In this document: positions 1 to 9,366 of the stretch, one piece after another
Layout of the letters: each line of letters begins with the position of its first letter
How positions within the stretch are numbered: the first letter of the stretch is position 1
DNA from: Polynucleobacter sp. AP-Jannik-300A-C4
GTDB taxonomy: Bacteria > Pseudomonadota > Gammaproteobacteria > Burkholderiales > Burkholderiaceae
Reading direction: 5' to 3'
DNA length: 64,000 bases
NCBI RefSeq assembly: GCF_018688335.1
Contig: NZ_CP061316.1
Span: 868,001-932,000 of the forward strand
Made by a program: the position numbers and the translations under genes
The notes under the pieces: model-generated
The model's database searches: none
Told to the model about the DNA's origin: nothing
What the model saw: only the letters and a program-made list of their open reading frames with translations

Positions 1-110
1 CTGCGATCGAGCTTGACCGCAAAGTGCTTTCTGATATGGCCATTGCTGACAAAGCGGCTTTCGCTGCTTTGGTTACTCGGATCAAATCCGTAGTAAACGC
101 TGCAGCTTAA
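1..110 (+). CDS. rplT: 50S ribosomal protein L20, C-terminal end (partial)
   Basis: The window opens inside a reading frame whose last 35 residues (frame starting at base 3, stop TAA at 108-110) match the conserved C-terminus of ribosomal protein L20, with the [11 protein letters not shown] and DKAAFAALV segments typical of the family. L20 binds 23S rRNA early in large-subunit assembly. It sits just upstream of pheS, the usual infC-rpmI-rplT-pheS-pheT order, which supports the call. Only the 3' end is present, so start and length cannot be judged. Confidence 0.93.
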   Translation, partial: AIELDRKVLSDMAIADKAAFAALVTRIKSVVNAAA

Positions 111-139
111 TTCTTAGTTCACTCAAAAACTAAGCTGCA

Positions 140-1186
140 ATGGTTTCTCTCGACCACATTGTCGAGGATGCTAAACGTGATTTCCTCGGAGCTGCCGATT
201 CGGCAGCTCTAGAGGACGCGAAAGCCAAGTATCTCGGTAAGTCAGGTGTTCTCACTGAGCGTTTAAAAGCGCTTGGTGGAATGTCGCCTGATGAGCGTAA
301 GAGTGCTGGCGCCCAAATTAATCAAATCAAAACCCAAGTAGAAACTGCATTACAAGAGCGTCGCCAAGCATTGGCTGATGCGGTATTGCTGCAACGTCTT
401 GCGGCGGAATCCATTGATGTCTCATTGCCTGGTCGTGGCCAAGTAGTAGGTAGCTTGCATCCTGTGATGCGCACCTGGGAACGGGTTGAAGAGATTTTCC
501 GCTCTATTGGTTTTGATGTAGCTGATGGCCCTGAAATTGAAACCGATTGGTTTAACTTCACCGCCTTAAATAGTCCCGAGAATCATCCTGCGCGTTCAAT
601 GCAGGACACCTTCTATATCGATGGTAAAGATTCCAATGGGAAGCCTTTGTTGTTGCGTACACACACTAGCCCAATTCAAGTTCGTTATGCGAGCGAGCAT
701 GTCAAGAAATACGCTCACGCTGATGTGATGCCGCCAATCAAGGTGATTGCCCCAGGCAGAACCTATCGTGTTGATAGTGATGCAACGCATTCTCCAATGT
801 TTCATCAGGTTGAAGGTTTATGGATTGCGGAGAGTGTTTCATTTGCCGATCTTAAGGGTGTTTACACCGATTTCTTGAGAACCTTTTTTGAAACGAATGA
901 ATTGCAAGTTCGTTTCCGCCCTTCGTATTTCCCATTCACTGAGCCTTCAGCTGAAATCGATATGGCCTTTGGTAGCGGTAAGTTGGCTGGTCGATGGCTA
1001 GAGATTTCTGGAGCGGGGCAGGTTCATCCCAATGTATTGCGCAATATGGGTATTGATCCAGAGCGCTATACCGGTTTTGCTTTTGGCTCTGGCTTAGAGC
1101 GCTTGACGATGTTGCGCTATGGCGTAGATGATTTACGCCTTTTCTTTGAGAACGACCTCCGTTTCTTAGCGCAATTTCCGGCTTAA
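140..1186 (+). CDS. pheS: Phenylalanyl-tRNA synthetase alpha subunit
   Basis: This 348-residue protein is the catalytic alpha subunit of the alpha2-beta2 PheRS, which charges tRNA-Phe in the cytoplasm. The first ~90 residues form the expected N-terminal coiled-coil arm that contacts tRNA. The class II catalytic core follows, with motif 2 near '[19 protein letters not shown]' and motif 3 near the C-terminus ('[17 protein letters not shown]'). Length is normal for the family. It lies 29 bases after rplT and 31 bases before pheT, and is probably cotranscribed with both. Confidence 0.97.
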   Translation: MVSLDHIVEDAKRDFLGAADSAALEDAKAKYLGKSGVLTERLKALGGMSPDERKSAGAQINQIKTQVETALQERRQALADAVLLQRLAAESIDVSLPGRGQVVGSLHPVMRTWERVEEIFRSIGFDVADGPEIETDWFNFTALNSPENHPARSMQDTFYIDGKDSNGKPLLLRTHTSPIQVRYASEHVKKYAHADVMPPIKVIAPGRTYRVDSDATHSPMFHQVEGLWIAESVSFADLKGVYTDFLRTFFETNELQVRFRPSYFPFTEPSAEIDMAFGSGKLAGRWLEISGAGQVHPNVLRNMGIDPERYTGFAFGSGLERLTMLRYGVDDLRLFFENDLRFLAQFPA

Positions 1187-1217
1187 TTTGCCAACCTTCT
1201 AATAGTAGATAGCGCAT

Positions 1218-3674
1218 ATGCAATTTTCTGAATCTTGGTTACGCCATTATGTAAATCCTTCGCTCGATAGCAATGCTTTAGGTCATGCAATGACTATGGC
1301 TGGTCTTGAGGTGGAAGAGCAGCATTCAGTAGCGCCCCCATTTACAAAGATTGTTGTTGCACAAATTCTCTCAGCTGAGCAGCATCCGGATGCAGACCGC
1401 TTGCGTGTTTGTAAAGTCGATGCTGGCACTGGCCAAGAATTACAAATTGTCTGTGGCGCTCCCAATGCACGCGCAGGTATCAAAATTCCTTGTGCATTAG
1501 TTGGAGCTGAATTGCCGCCAGCAGAAGCGGGTGGCAAGCCATTCATGATTAAAGTAGGCAAGTTACGCGGTGTCGAGAGTCAAGGCATGCTGTGCTCTGG
1601 TCGTGAGCTTGGTCTTGGTGATGATCACGAAGGCATCCTGGAACTACCTTTAGATGCACCAGTAGGCGAGGATATTCGCAAATACCTAAGCCTGGATGAT
1701 CAAATCTTTGTGATTAAGCTGACCCCAAATAAAGCAGATTGCTTATCGCTCATGGGTATGGCTCGGGAAGTGTCGGCAATTACCGGCGCTGAGTTGTGCG
1801 CGCCTAAGTGGACTCCTGTAGGTGTTGCTATCCAGGACAAGCTCAAAGTCACTATTGAAAACACAGATCTTTGTGGACGATTTGCAGGACGCGTTATTCG
1901 TGGTGTCAATCCAAAAGCTGAAACGCCTGATTGGATGATTCAACGTCTTTGCAATGCAGGTCAAAGAAGTATTTCTCCTTTAGTAGACCTGTCAAACTAT
2001 GTCATGTTGGAGATGGGTCAACCTACCCATGTATTTGATCTTGATAAGTTGACTGGTGACTTATCTGTGCGCTGGGCAAAGCCAGGTGAAACTCTTGAGT
2101 TATTAAATGGCCAGACAGTAACTCTGCAAGGCCCAGACTCTGCAGGCAAGATGCAGGATGCTGGTGTAGTTGCTGATCAAAGTGGTCCAGTAGCTTTAGC
2201 CGGAATCATGGGTGGCAATCACTGCGCCGTGACTGACGACACTAAAAATATTTATGTTGAAGCGGCTTATTGGCAGCCTTCAGCAATCCAAGGTCGTAGC
2301 CGTCGCTTCAACTTCAGTACAGATGCAGCACATCGTTTTGAGCGTGGTGTTGATCCACAAAATACCGCTAATTGCTTGGAGTATTTGACTGCTCTGATTG
2401 TTGAGGTATGTGGCGGCCAAGTTGGCCCAATTGATGATCAAGTATTGGCTATCCCTGAGCGCAAACCAGTAAAAATGCGTTTGGCTAGGGCCGAAAAGGT
2501 GATTGGTATTCCCCTCACTCAAGACGTAGTTGCCGATGTCTTTAAACGCCTTGGTTTTGAATTCAAACAAGAGGGTGATGTATTTGTCGTTACACCCCCA
2601 AGCTACCGCTTTGATATTGAAATCGAAGAAGATCTGATTGAAGAAGTCGCACGCATGTACGGCTTTGAAAATATTCCCGATGTTCCACCCATCTCATCTT
2701 TAAAGATGAGTGCCAAAGCTGAGGCAAAGCGTGGAGTGCACTTATTGCGTCAACGTTTGGCTCTGCAAGGGTATCAAGAGGCGGTGAATTTCGGATTTAC
2801 CGATTTAGAAAGCGAGCAGCGTTTAGCTGCCGCTACTGAAAAAGATTTAATTGCTGTGCTCAATCCAATTGCTAGTCAGTATGGCGTGATGCGCAGCAAT
2901 CTATGGGGTGGTCTACTAGGTAATCTTAAGTCTAACCTCAATCGTGGTGCTAGCCGCGTCCGTTTATTTGAAACCGGTCGCGTCTTTAAGCGCGATTCGA
3001 GTGCACAAGAAGAGGCTGGCAAGGTGGCAGGCTTTCATCAGCCGCAGCAAGTTGGTGGTTTAGCTTACGGATCATTTGTCCCTGAGCAGTGGGCAAGTGT
3101 AGATCGCGCAGTGGATTTCTTTGATGTGAAGGGTGATTTGGAGCGCGTTCTGGATCCTTTGCATTTCACGACTGAGGCAGCCGTTCATCCTGCACTGCAT
3201 CCCGGTCGTAGTGCGCAAATTCAATTAGTAAGCCCAACTGGTAAACAAAATATCGGTTGGATTGGTGAATTGCATCCTGGATTGCAGCAGGCTTATGAGT
3301 TACCGCAGGCGCCAGTTCTGTTTGAGATAGATTTAGAGGCGATTCGCAATCTTGGTATTCCGCAACCAGAGGAGTTAAGTAAGTTTCCTGCAGTGCAGCG
3401 TGATTTAGCGGTAGTAGTGAAACAGGCAGTCTCATCGCAGGCCTTATTAGATGCAATGAACGCAAAAAAGCAAAACTTTGTTAAAGCAATTGAGTTATTT
3501 GATGAGTTCAAGCCAAAAGCTGGTTCAAGCAGCATGGCTGATGACGAAAAGAGTTTGGCTTTCCGCGTAACTTTGCTGAACCCGCAAGAAACCCTGCAGG
3601 ATGCTCAAATTGAAGCGGCGATGACGGCTTTATTGGCTGCACTTGAGAAAAATTGCGCAGCCCGTCTGCGCTAG
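1218..3674 (+). CDS. pheT: Phenylalanyl-tRNA synthetase beta subunit
   Basis: An 818-residue beta subunit of PheRS, the structural and editing partner of PheS. The visible domain order is an N-terminal EMAP/OB-type tRNA-binding domain (about residues 40-150, with '[12 protein letters not shown]'), the B3/B4 editing module (about 200-390), the B5 domain (about 400-475), a catalytic-like core, and a C-terminal ferredoxin-fold anticodon-binding domain ('[15 protein letters not shown]'). Length matches the bacterial family. The start ATG at 1218 gives the standard N-terminus [14 protein letters not shown]. Confidence 0.97.
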   Translation: MQFSESWLRHYVNPSLDSNALGHAMTMAGLEVEEQHSVAPPFTKIVVAQILSAEQHPDADRLRVCKVDAGTGQELQIVCGAPNARAGIKIPCALVGAELPPAEAGGKPFMIKVGKLRGVESQGMLCSGRELGLGDDHEGILELPLDAPVGEDIRKYLSLDDQIFVIKLTPNKADCLSLMGMAREVSAITGAELCAPKWTPVGVAIQDKLKVTIENTDLCGRFAGRVIRGVNPKAETPDWMIQRLCNAGQRSISPLVDLSNYVMLEMGQPTHVFDLDKLTGDLSVRWAKPGETLELLNGQTVTLQGPDSAGKMQDAGVVADQSGPVALAGIMGGNHCAVTDDTKNIYVEAAYWQPSAIQGRSRRFNFSTDAAHRFERGVDPQNTANCLEYLTALIVEVCGGQVGPIDDQVLAIPERKPVKMRLARAEKVIGIPLTQDVVADVFKRLGFEFKQEGDVFVVTPPSYRFDIEIEEDLIEEVARMYGFENIPDVPPISSLKMSAKAEAKRGVHLLRQRLALQGYQEAVNFGFTDLESEQRLAAATEKDLIAVLNPIASQYGVMRSNLWGGLLGNLKSNLNRGASRVRLFETGRVFKRDSSAQEEAGKVAGFHQPQQVGGLAYGSFVPEQWASVDRAVDFFDVKGDLERVLDPLHFTTEAAVHPALHPGRSAQIQLVSPTGKQNIGWIGELHPGLQQAYELPQAPVLFEIDLEAIRNLGIPQPEELSKFPAVQRDLAVVVKQAVSSQALLDAMNAKKQNFVKAIELFDEFKPKAGSSSMADDEKSLAFRVTLLNPQETLQDAQIEAAMTALLAALEKNCAARLR

Positions 3675-3714
3675 GTTTAATATTGGTAAAAGATATTACA
3701 AAGAGACTTCCGCC

Positions 3715-4038
3715 ATGAATGATTTAGTTAGCAACGATACCGTTACCAAGAATGAGCTCTCGGAAGCTCTCTTTGATCAAGTTGGTCTGAATAAGCGCGA
3801 AGCTAAAGATATGATTGATGCCTTCTTTGATCGCATCGGACAGTCTCTAGGGGCGGGGGTTGAGGTAAAGATTTCTGGTTTCGGTAATTTCCAATTGCGC
3901 AATAAATCAGCCCGTCCAGGTCGTAATCCTAAAACTGGTGAGATGATTCCCATTGCAGCGCGTCGGGTTGTTACATTTCACGCAAGTCAAAAGCTCAAGG
4001 ATGTAGTTGAGTCACATGCTCGAGAAAACAGCATTTGA
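3715..4038 (+). CDS. ihfA: Integration host factor alpha subunit
   Basis: A 107-residue DNABII protein, one half of the IHF heterodimer that bends DNA sharply at specific sites in replication, recombination and transcription. The DNA-intercalating beta-arm with its proline is visible ('[10 protein letters not shown]'), as is the conserved '[10 protein letters not shown]' core. The frame is open upstream to 3643, but that would overlap the pheT 3' end and add 24 unrelated residues. The ATG at 3715 gives the normal family length, so I chose it. Position after pheST is the classical one. Confidence 0.95.
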   Translation: MNDLVSNDTVTKNELSEALFDQVGLNKREAKDMIDAFFDRIGQSLGAGVEVKISGFGNFQLRNKSARPGRNPKTGEMIPIAARRVVTFHASQKLKDVVESHARENSI

Positions 4039-4366
4039 TGCTGGGTCGGCGCTGCTCAGTTCTCAGCTCCCCCCAATTCCCGCCAAGCGTTATTTCACTA
4101 TTGGTGAGGTATCAGACCTCTGCGGCGTTCGATCGCACGTATTGCGCTATTGGGAACAAGAATTCTCACAACTAAGCCCTCAAAAGCGTCGAGGTAATCG
4201 TCGTTACTATCAGCATCATGAAGTTGTTTTAATCCGCAAGATTAGAGCGCTTCTGTATGAGGAAGGCTTCACTATCAGTGGTGCCAGAAATCGCCTAGAT
4301 GAGGCTCGTGGTGAGCTTCGCTTGCGTGATGAATTGCAGGCTGTACTGCAAATTCTCTCTAAATAG
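4007..4366 (+). CDS. MerR-family transcriptional regulator
   Basis: A 119-residue protein with a MerR-type winged helix-turn-helix at about residues 28-95 ('[25 protein letters not shown]'-like region, followed by a GNRRYY wing). Only a short C-terminal helix follows, so there is no ligand-binding domain and no metal-binding cysteine cluster. It overlaps the 3' end of ihfA by 32 bases if the first ATG is used; a second ATG at 4016 is possible. A small MerR-like gene directly after ihfA is a conserved arrangement in beta- and gammaproteobacteria. The target and signal are not known from sequence. Confidence 0.85.
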   Translation: MSHMLEKTAFDAGSALLSSQLPPIPAKRYFTIGEVSDLCGVRSHVLRYWEQEFSQLSPQKRRGNRRYYQHHEVVLIRKIRALLYEEGFTISGARNRLDEARGELRLRDELQAVLQILSK

Positions 4367-4391
4367 TTACTGATACAATTTTGTTTCTCGT

Positions 4392-4468
<77 letters not shown>

Positions 4469-4490
4469 TCACCTCAATTTCAAAATTGCT

Positions 4491-4892
4491 ATGACATCCA
4501 GCACAAACAACACGACTTATTTTGGTTTAACTATTCCATTCTTGGCTCACTTGGGTGTTGTACCTGAGTATGCTGAAGGGGGTAAATCACGAATTAGCTT
4601 GGTAATTAAGCCCGAGTTTGAGAATAGCTTTCATATTGCTCATGGTGGTGTTGTGATGACTCTTTTAGATTTTGCGATGGGTGCGGCGGCTCGAAGCACT
4701 GTTGATCAGCCCCTTGGTGCAATGACGATTGATATGAGCGTCAGCTTTCTGCGTCCCAGTGTTGGCAAGATCGTGGTGGAGGGCAGCGTCCTGAAATCTG
4801 GAAAAACGATTAATTACTGTGAGGCCGTAGTCTTAAATGAGGCCGGTGAAGTTACTGCTAAATCTAGCGGTACATTTATGCTTAGAAGATAG
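4491..4892 (+). CDS. Hotdog-fold thioesterase, PaaI family
   Basis: A 133-residue protein of the PaaI/YbgC hotdog superfamily, which hydrolyses acyl-CoA thioesters. The active-site region is recognisable at residues 51-60 (HGG followed by the acidic Asp60 in 'HGGVVMTLLDFAMG'), and the C-terminal strand motif 'ALVLKSGKTINYCEA'-like region fits the fold. The substrate cannot be predicted. It begins 22 bases after tRNA-Pro on the same strand and is followed by a very AT-rich spacer. Confidence 0.85.
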   Translation: MTSSTNNTTYFGLTIPFLAHLGVVPEYAEGGKSRISLVIKPEFENSFHIAHGGVVMTLLDFAMGAAARSTVDQPLGAMTIDMSVSFLRPSVGKIVVEGSVLKSGKTINYCEAVVLNEAGEVTAKSSGTFMLRR

Positions 4893-5096
4893 CTCATAAA
4901 TGGCCATATTCAATATAGTATTTATAATTAATATGTCAGTTAATATAATCAAAACACCTAAAAAGCCTTATTAATCATAGGATATAAATTATATTTAAAT
5001 ATATATACTGAATTATTAATCTCTGTATATAATGACGTTTCAGGAATAACTAATTCTTTTTTATTCCATAAAACTAATATTCGGAGAAATTAATAC
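4893..5096 (+). promoter_or_regulatory. AT-rich promoter and leader region of the H-NS gene
   Basis: A 204-base spacer of very high AT content with several A/T tracts. A TATAAT hexamer at 5028-5033 is a plausible -10 element; no good -35 is visible. The presumed 5' leader has a 7-bp inverted repeat, GGAATAA (5043-5049) with TTATTCC (5061-5067), and a Shine-Dalgarno-like CGGAGA shortly before the ATG at 5097. Such curved AT-rich DNA upstream of an H-NS gene is consistent with autoregulation, which is an inference. Confidence 0.4.
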
Positions 5097-5381
5097 ATGT
5101 CTTCTTATAAAGAACTTTTAGCCCAACGTGAATTGTTGGATAAACAGATTAAAGAAGCAGTTTTGCGTGAAAAAGCTGACGGTATCGCAAAAGCAAAACT
5201 TATTATTGAGCAGTATGGCCTGACAGCCTCAGATTTATTCAGTCGCAAAGCCGGTGCACGTAGCTCGAGCGGTAAGGTTGCTCCTAAGTATCGTAATCCT
5301 GCAACCGGTGAAACCTGGACTGGTCGTGGCAAGGCTCCAAAGTGGATTGAGGGTAGAGATCGCAGTAACTTCCTGATCTAA
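5097..5381 (+). CDS. H-NS family nucleoid-associated protein
   Basis: A 94-residue H-NS family protein of the short type common in Burkholderiales. The N-terminal ~50 residues are charged and helical (oligomerisation region, 'ELLAQRELLDKQIKEAVLREK'-like). The C-terminal 30 residues form the DNA-binding domain with the signature 'NPATGETWTGRGKAPKW', whose RGK-type loop enters the minor groove of AT-rich DNA. It would act as a xenogene silencer and nucleoid organiser. It is monocistronic, with an AT-rich promoter upstream and a strong terminator downstream. Confidence 0.92.
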   Translation: MSSYKELLAQRELLDKQIKEAVLREKADGIAKAKLIIEQYGLTASDLFSRKAGARSSSGKVAPKYRNPATGETWTGRGKAPKWIEGRDRSNFLI

Positions 5382-5408
5382 GATACTGATTTAAATAGAT
5401 TTATTTTT

Positions 5409-5446
5409 AAAAAAGGCTGCTCAGTGTAAATTGAGCAGCCTTTAAT
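5409..5446. terminator. Bidirectional intrinsic terminator
   Basis: A 9-bp stem, GGCTGCTCA (5415-5423) with TGAGCAGCC (5432-5440), is flanked by an A run on the left and a T run on the right. It lies between the convergent H-NS gene and the HTH/receiver-like gene, and can terminate transcription from both sides. Confidence 0.88.
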
Positions 5447-5470
5447 TTTGGGTATTTGCGATTTAAGACC

Positions 5471-6169
5471 CTAGGTACATTTCCTGTTCAAAGCCTGGAT
5501 AAAGAGAGGTTCCAGTATTTCATGCCGATTTTGTCCAAGATTGGCCTCATTGTCTGGATTGGTTGCTGGATAGCCAATAATGAGGGGATTTTGGTCAATT
5601 AACCCATTCTGCAGTTCTTCCTGAAGGATTTCTGGGTACCGCGATCTCACCCCGACAGTATTTTCATCTGCGAGGCCCATTACCCCGGGATGAAGCCGAA
5701 TAAATCCTTCATCTACTAAAATAGGAATACGCTGTGTGTCCTTGTTTTTGCTCAGATAATGGATCAAATGGACTTGCTCAACTGGCGGTATTAGGGCATC
5801 CAGAAATATCAAGTCTGGAGTAATGGAAACGGCCTTCATCAGACCTTCTAGGCTATCAACAGCAACCTCCATATCCACCTTTAATTGCCAACATTGAATG
5901 GATTCAAGTAATTCATGGCTATTCTCAGCCCTTCTAAAGATGCCCATTGCAATACAGTTTTGAGTGGTTTTTTGGCGCATAGCTCGTTTACGGCGGGCAA
6001 GTTGCTGATCAAGCGAGGTGGCTAGAATTCGGCGATGACCGCCCCGTGTCTTCCAGGCGATTAATTCACCTAATTCAACCATTTTCTGGACGGTGCCTAG
6101 TGATACCTGCAACACTTTGGCGCTTTGACGGGTACTTAGATATTCTAAATCTGGGGTAATCGCTTTCAT
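5471..6169 (-). CDS. Excisionase-type HTH protein with degenerate receiver-like domain
   Basis: A 232-residue two-domain regulator. Residues ~9-65 form a MerR/excisionase-type DNA-binding domain ('LSTRQSAKVLQVSLGTVQKMV' region followed by the 'TRGGHRRI' wing). After an Arg/Lys-rich linker, residues ~70-185 resemble a response-regulator receiver: a Pro-Asp-Leu-Ile-Phe-Leu-Asp strand places Asp124 where the phosphoacceptor would be. The acidic pair normally after the first strand is replaced by RRAEN, and the switch Thr/Lys positions are not obvious, so phosphorylation is doubtful. It is transcribed away from odhA and converges on the H-NS gene. Targets are unknown. Confidence 0.75.
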   Translation of the reverse strand: MKAITPDLEYLSTRQSAKVLQVSLGTVQKMVELGELIAWKTRGGHRRILATSLDQQLARRKRAMRQKTTQNCIAMGIFRRAENSHELLESIQCWQLKVDMEVAVDSLEGLMKAVSITPDLIFLDALIPPVEQVHLIHYLSKNKDTQRIPILVDEGFIRLHPGVMGLADENTVGVRSRYPEILQEELQNGLIDQNPLIIGYPATNPDNEANLGQNRHEILEPLFIQALNRKCT

Positions 6170-6464
6170 ATGTCCTTAATCTCATTAATTCATTTGAAGA
6201 TTTAGAGAATACGAATCAAATCTAAGGGAATCTGTCAGGAGCGGTTTAAATCAGGGTAGGAAAATTCTTATTCAAGATCCAAATAGGGGAAATACTCGTG
6301 CAAGCCCAAAATCAGGGAAAGCCCTTTATGGATCAATGGGTAATCGTGTTAAATTAACGGTTGTAACAGTATTCGCACAGATCAATTCGTAAAGCGGTTT
6401 AGCCGTAGAGCGAATGGTTTTAACCACAGTTTTTATTCGGGAAACCCGATGAAAGGTGAGCATC
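6170..6464. promoter_or_regulatory. Intergenic control region between the HTH/receiver gene and odhA
   Basis: A 295-base divergent spacer, long for this compact region. It holds a 9-base direct repeat AAATCAGGG at 6248-6256 and 6309-6317, an ATTCG/CGAAT inverted repeat around 6383-6415, and a tight hairpin TCGGG-AAA-CCCGA at 6437-6449 just before the odhA ribosome-binding site. The SD-like AAGGTGAG lies at 6453-6460. I see no confident -35/-10 pair. These may be operator sites for the neighbouring regulator, but that is inference. Confidence 0.4.
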
Positions 6465-9323
6465 ATGATGCAGGATCAAAGAGATAATTCCTATCTCTTC
6501 GGCGGAAACGCCCCTTACGTAGAGGAACTCTACGAATCCTACTTGCACGATCCAGCTTCTGTAGCTGATCACTGGCGAGATTATTTTGATAACGTGAAGC
6601 AAATTCCAGCGGTCGATGGTTCGTCTCGAGCTGACATTGCCCATGGACCTATTGTTGCTTCCTTTGCTGAGCGCGCGAAGCAAGGTCCTATTCGTACGGT
6701 ATCCGCAGATTCGGCTGACTCTGAAATGGGTCGCAAGCGTGTAGCCGTTCAGCAGCTGATTGCTGCGTATCGCAACGTAGGTAATCGTTGGGCGGATATT
6801 GATCCCTTAAAGCGCACAGAGCGTCCGGATATTCCTGAATTAGATCCAGCCTTCTATGGCTTTGGTGACGGCGATATGGATATCGTCTTTAACACCAGCA
6901 ATACATTCTTTGGTAAGAATGAAATGACCTTGCGTGATTTATTGCAAGCCTTGCGTCAAACCTACTGCGGCACCCTGGGTGCCGAGTACATGTTTATTGC
7001 AGACCAAAAGATTAAGAAGTGGTGGCAAGAGAAGTTAGAGTCCATTCGCGCAACCCCGCATTTCAATGTGGATCAAAAGCGCCAGATTCTCGACCGCGTG
7101 ACTGCGGCCGAAGGTTTAGAGCGCTATTTACAGGCTAAGTATGTCGGTCAAAAGCGTTTCTCTCTTGAGGGTGGTGAAAGCTTCATCGCCTGTATGGATG
7201 AGTTAATCCGTGAGGCTGGTTCCAAGGGTGTTCAAGAAATTGTGATTGGTATGGCCCACCGCGGTCGTCTCAACGTGTTGGTCAATACTTTGGGCAAGAT
7301 GCCTACAGACTTGTTTGCTGAGTTTGAGCACAAGGGCCCAGAAACTTTGCCTGCAGGCGACGTGAAGTATCACCAGGGTTTCTCGAGTGATATTGCTACT
7401 CCTGCTGGTCCAGTGCATTTGTCATTGGCCTTTAATCCATCCCATCTAGAAATCGTGAACCCAGTGGTTGAGGGTTCTGCCCGTGCTCGTATGGAGCGTC
7501 GCGGCGATTTGTTGGGTGAGCAAGTGATGCCGGTATTGGTGCATGGTGATGCGGCGATTGCAGGCCAAGGCGTGATGCAAGAGACTTTAGCGATGGCGGA
7601 AGTTCGTGGCTACTCTACTGGTGGCACGATCCATATTGTGATAAACAACCAAATTGGTTTCACTACTTCAGATCCACGCGATTTGCGTTCAAGCTTGTAT
7701 TGCACCGACATCATGAAGGTAATTGATGCGCCGGTACTGCACGTGAATGGTGATGATCCTGAGGCGGTGGTATTGGCAACAAAGTTGGCGGTAGAGTTCC
7801 GTAGCCAGTTTCACAAAGATGTTGCGATTGATATCGTTTGCTTCAGGAAGCTTGGTCACAACGAACAAGATACTCCTGCAATGACACAACCTTTGATGTA
7901 CAAAATCATTGCAGCTCACCCAGGTACACGCAAGCATTACGCCGATAAGTTAGAGGCACAAGGTGTATTGCCAGTTGGTACCGGTGATTTGATGGTGAAA
8001 GAGTACCGTGCTGCAATGGATGCTGGTAAGCAAACCTCTGATCCAGTATTAAGTAACTTTAAGGGTAAGTTCGCAGTAGATTGGTCACCATTCTTAAATA
8101 AGAAGTGGACCGATGAAGCGGACACCGCAATTCCGTTAACTGAATGGAAGCGCTTAGCAGAGAGAGTCTCAACAGTCCGCGAGGGCTTCCAGGTTCACCC
8201 GTTGGTTGAGAAGGTTCTCAAAGACCGCGCTGCAATGGGTCGCGGTGAAACTAATATCGATTGGGGTATGGGTGAGCATATGGCTTTCGCATCCTTAGTG
8301 GCTAGTGGCTACCCAGTTCGCTTATCTGGCGAGGATAGTGGTCGTGGAACCTTTACCCATCGCCACGCAGTGCTTCATAACCAAAGCCGTGAAAAATGGG
8401 ATAAAGGGGTTTACATTCCCCTCCGTCACATTGCAAAAGATCAAGCTCCATTTTTGGTAATTGACTCGATCTTGTCAGAGGAGGCTGTCCTTGGTTTTGA
8501 GTATGGATATGCAGCAGCTGAGCCTAATACCTTGACTATTTGGGAAGCGCAGTTCGGCGATTTTGCTAACGGTGCTCAAGTTGTAATTGACCAATTTATT
8601 GCTTCAGGTGAAGTGAAGTGGGGTCGCGCAAACGGCTTGGTCATGATGTTGCCGCACGGTTATGAAGGTCAGGGACCAGAACATTCATCTGCACGTCTAG
8701 AGCGCTTCATGCAGTTGTGTGCTGATACCAATATGCAGGTGATTCAGCCAACTACGGCATCACAGATCTTCCACGTATTGCGTCGTCAGATGATTCGTCA
8801 GTTCCGCAAGCCGCTGATCTTGATGACACCAAAATCATTGCTACGTAACAAGGAAGCCGCTTCGCCATTGACTGAGTTCACCAAGGGTGGTTTCCAAACC
8901 ATTCTTCCTGAACGCGATGACAGTATCGATGGCAAGAAGGTGACTCGTTTAGTAATGTGTTCCGGTAAGGTTTATTACGATCTAGCCAAAACACGTACCG
9001 AGAAAAAGCTTGATGATGTGGCGATTATTCGTTTGGAGCAACTCTATCCGTTCCCACATAAAGCGTTGACTGCTGAGTTGAAGAAGTACCCGAACCTTGA
9101 AGAGGTTGTGTGGTGTCAGGATGAACCACAAAACCAAGGCGCTTGGTTCTTTGTTCAGCACAATATTTTGGAGAATATGTCTGAAGGTATGAAGTTGGCA
9201 TATGCGGGTCGTCCAGCATCAGCTTCACCAGCTTGTGGATATGCTCATCTCCATCAAGAACAGCAAAAGTCTCTTCTTACTGCAGCATTCGCAAAACTTA
9301 AGGGTTATGTCATTACGAAGTAA
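6465..9323 (+). CDS. odhA: 2-oxoglutarate dehydrogenase E1 component
   Basis: The thiamine-diphosphate-dependent E1 subunit of the 2-oxoglutarate dehydrogenase complex, which decarboxylates 2-oxoglutarate in the TCA cycle. The N-terminal E2-binding segment ('SYLFGGNAPYVEELYESYL') is present. The ThDP-binding region ('GMAHRGRLNVLVNTLGK', then 'GHNEQDTPA') and the transketolase-like pyrimidine domain ('GEDSGRGTFTHRHAVLHNQ') are also visible. An in-frame GTG at 6456 would give 955 residues, but the SD-like AAGGTGAG overlaps that GTG and is well placed for ATG at 6465 (952 residues), which I prefer. It heads the odhA-odhB-lpdA cluster. Confidence 0.96.
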   Translation: MMQDQRDNSYLFGGNAPYVEELYESYLHDPASVADHWRDYFDNVKQIPAVDGSSRADIAHGPIVASFAERAKQGPIRTVSADSADSEMGRKRVAVQQLIAAYRNVGNRWADIDPLKRTERPDIPELDPAFYGFGDGDMDIVFNTSNTFFGKNEMTLRDLLQALRQTYCGTLGAEYMFIADQKIKKWWQEKLESIRATPHFNVDQKRQILDRVTAAEGLERYLQAKYVGQKRFSLEGGESFIACMDELIREAGSKGVQEIVIGMAHRGRLNVLVNTLGKMPTDLFAEFEHKGPETLPAGDVKYHQGFSSDIATPAGPVHLSLAFNPSHLEIVNPVVEGSARARMERRGDLLGEQVMPVLVHGDAAIAGQGVMQETLAMAEVRGYSTGGTIHIVINNQIGFTTSDPRDLRSSLYCTDIMKVIDAPVLHVNGDDPEAVVLATKLAVEFRSQFHKDVAIDIVCFRKLGHNEQDTPAMTQPLMYKIIAAHPGTRKHYADKLEAQGVLPVGTGDLMVKEYRAAMDAGKQTSDPVLSNFKGKFAVDWSPFLNKKWTDEADTAIPLTEWKRLAERVSTVREGFQVHPLVEKVLKDRAAMGRGETNIDWGMGEHMAFASLVASGYPVRLSGEDSGRGTFTHRHAVLHNQSREKWDKGVYIPLRHIAKDQAPFLVIDSILSEEAVLGFEYGYAAAEPNTLTIWEAQFGDFANGAQVVIDQFIASGEVKWGRANGLVMMLPHGYEGQGPEHSSARLERFMQLCADTNMQVIQPTTASQIFHVLRRQMIRQFRKPLILMTPKSLLRNKEAASPLTEFTKGGFQTILPERDDSIDGKKVTRLVMCSGKVYYDLAKTRTEKKLDDVAIIRLEQLYPFPHKALTAELKKYPNLEEVVWCQDEPQNQGAWFFVQHNILENMSEGMKLAYAGRPASASPACGYAHLHQEQQKSLLTAAFAKLKGYVITK

Positions 9324-9366
9324 TCGTAGACATCACTCAATATACAAACACTAAATAGGATTAATC

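Noticed and set aside
6449..6487. A 12-codon leader peptide overlapping the odhA start
   Set aside because: An ATG at 6449 opens a 12-codon frame ending inside odhA, but it has no SD and no regulatory codon pattern.
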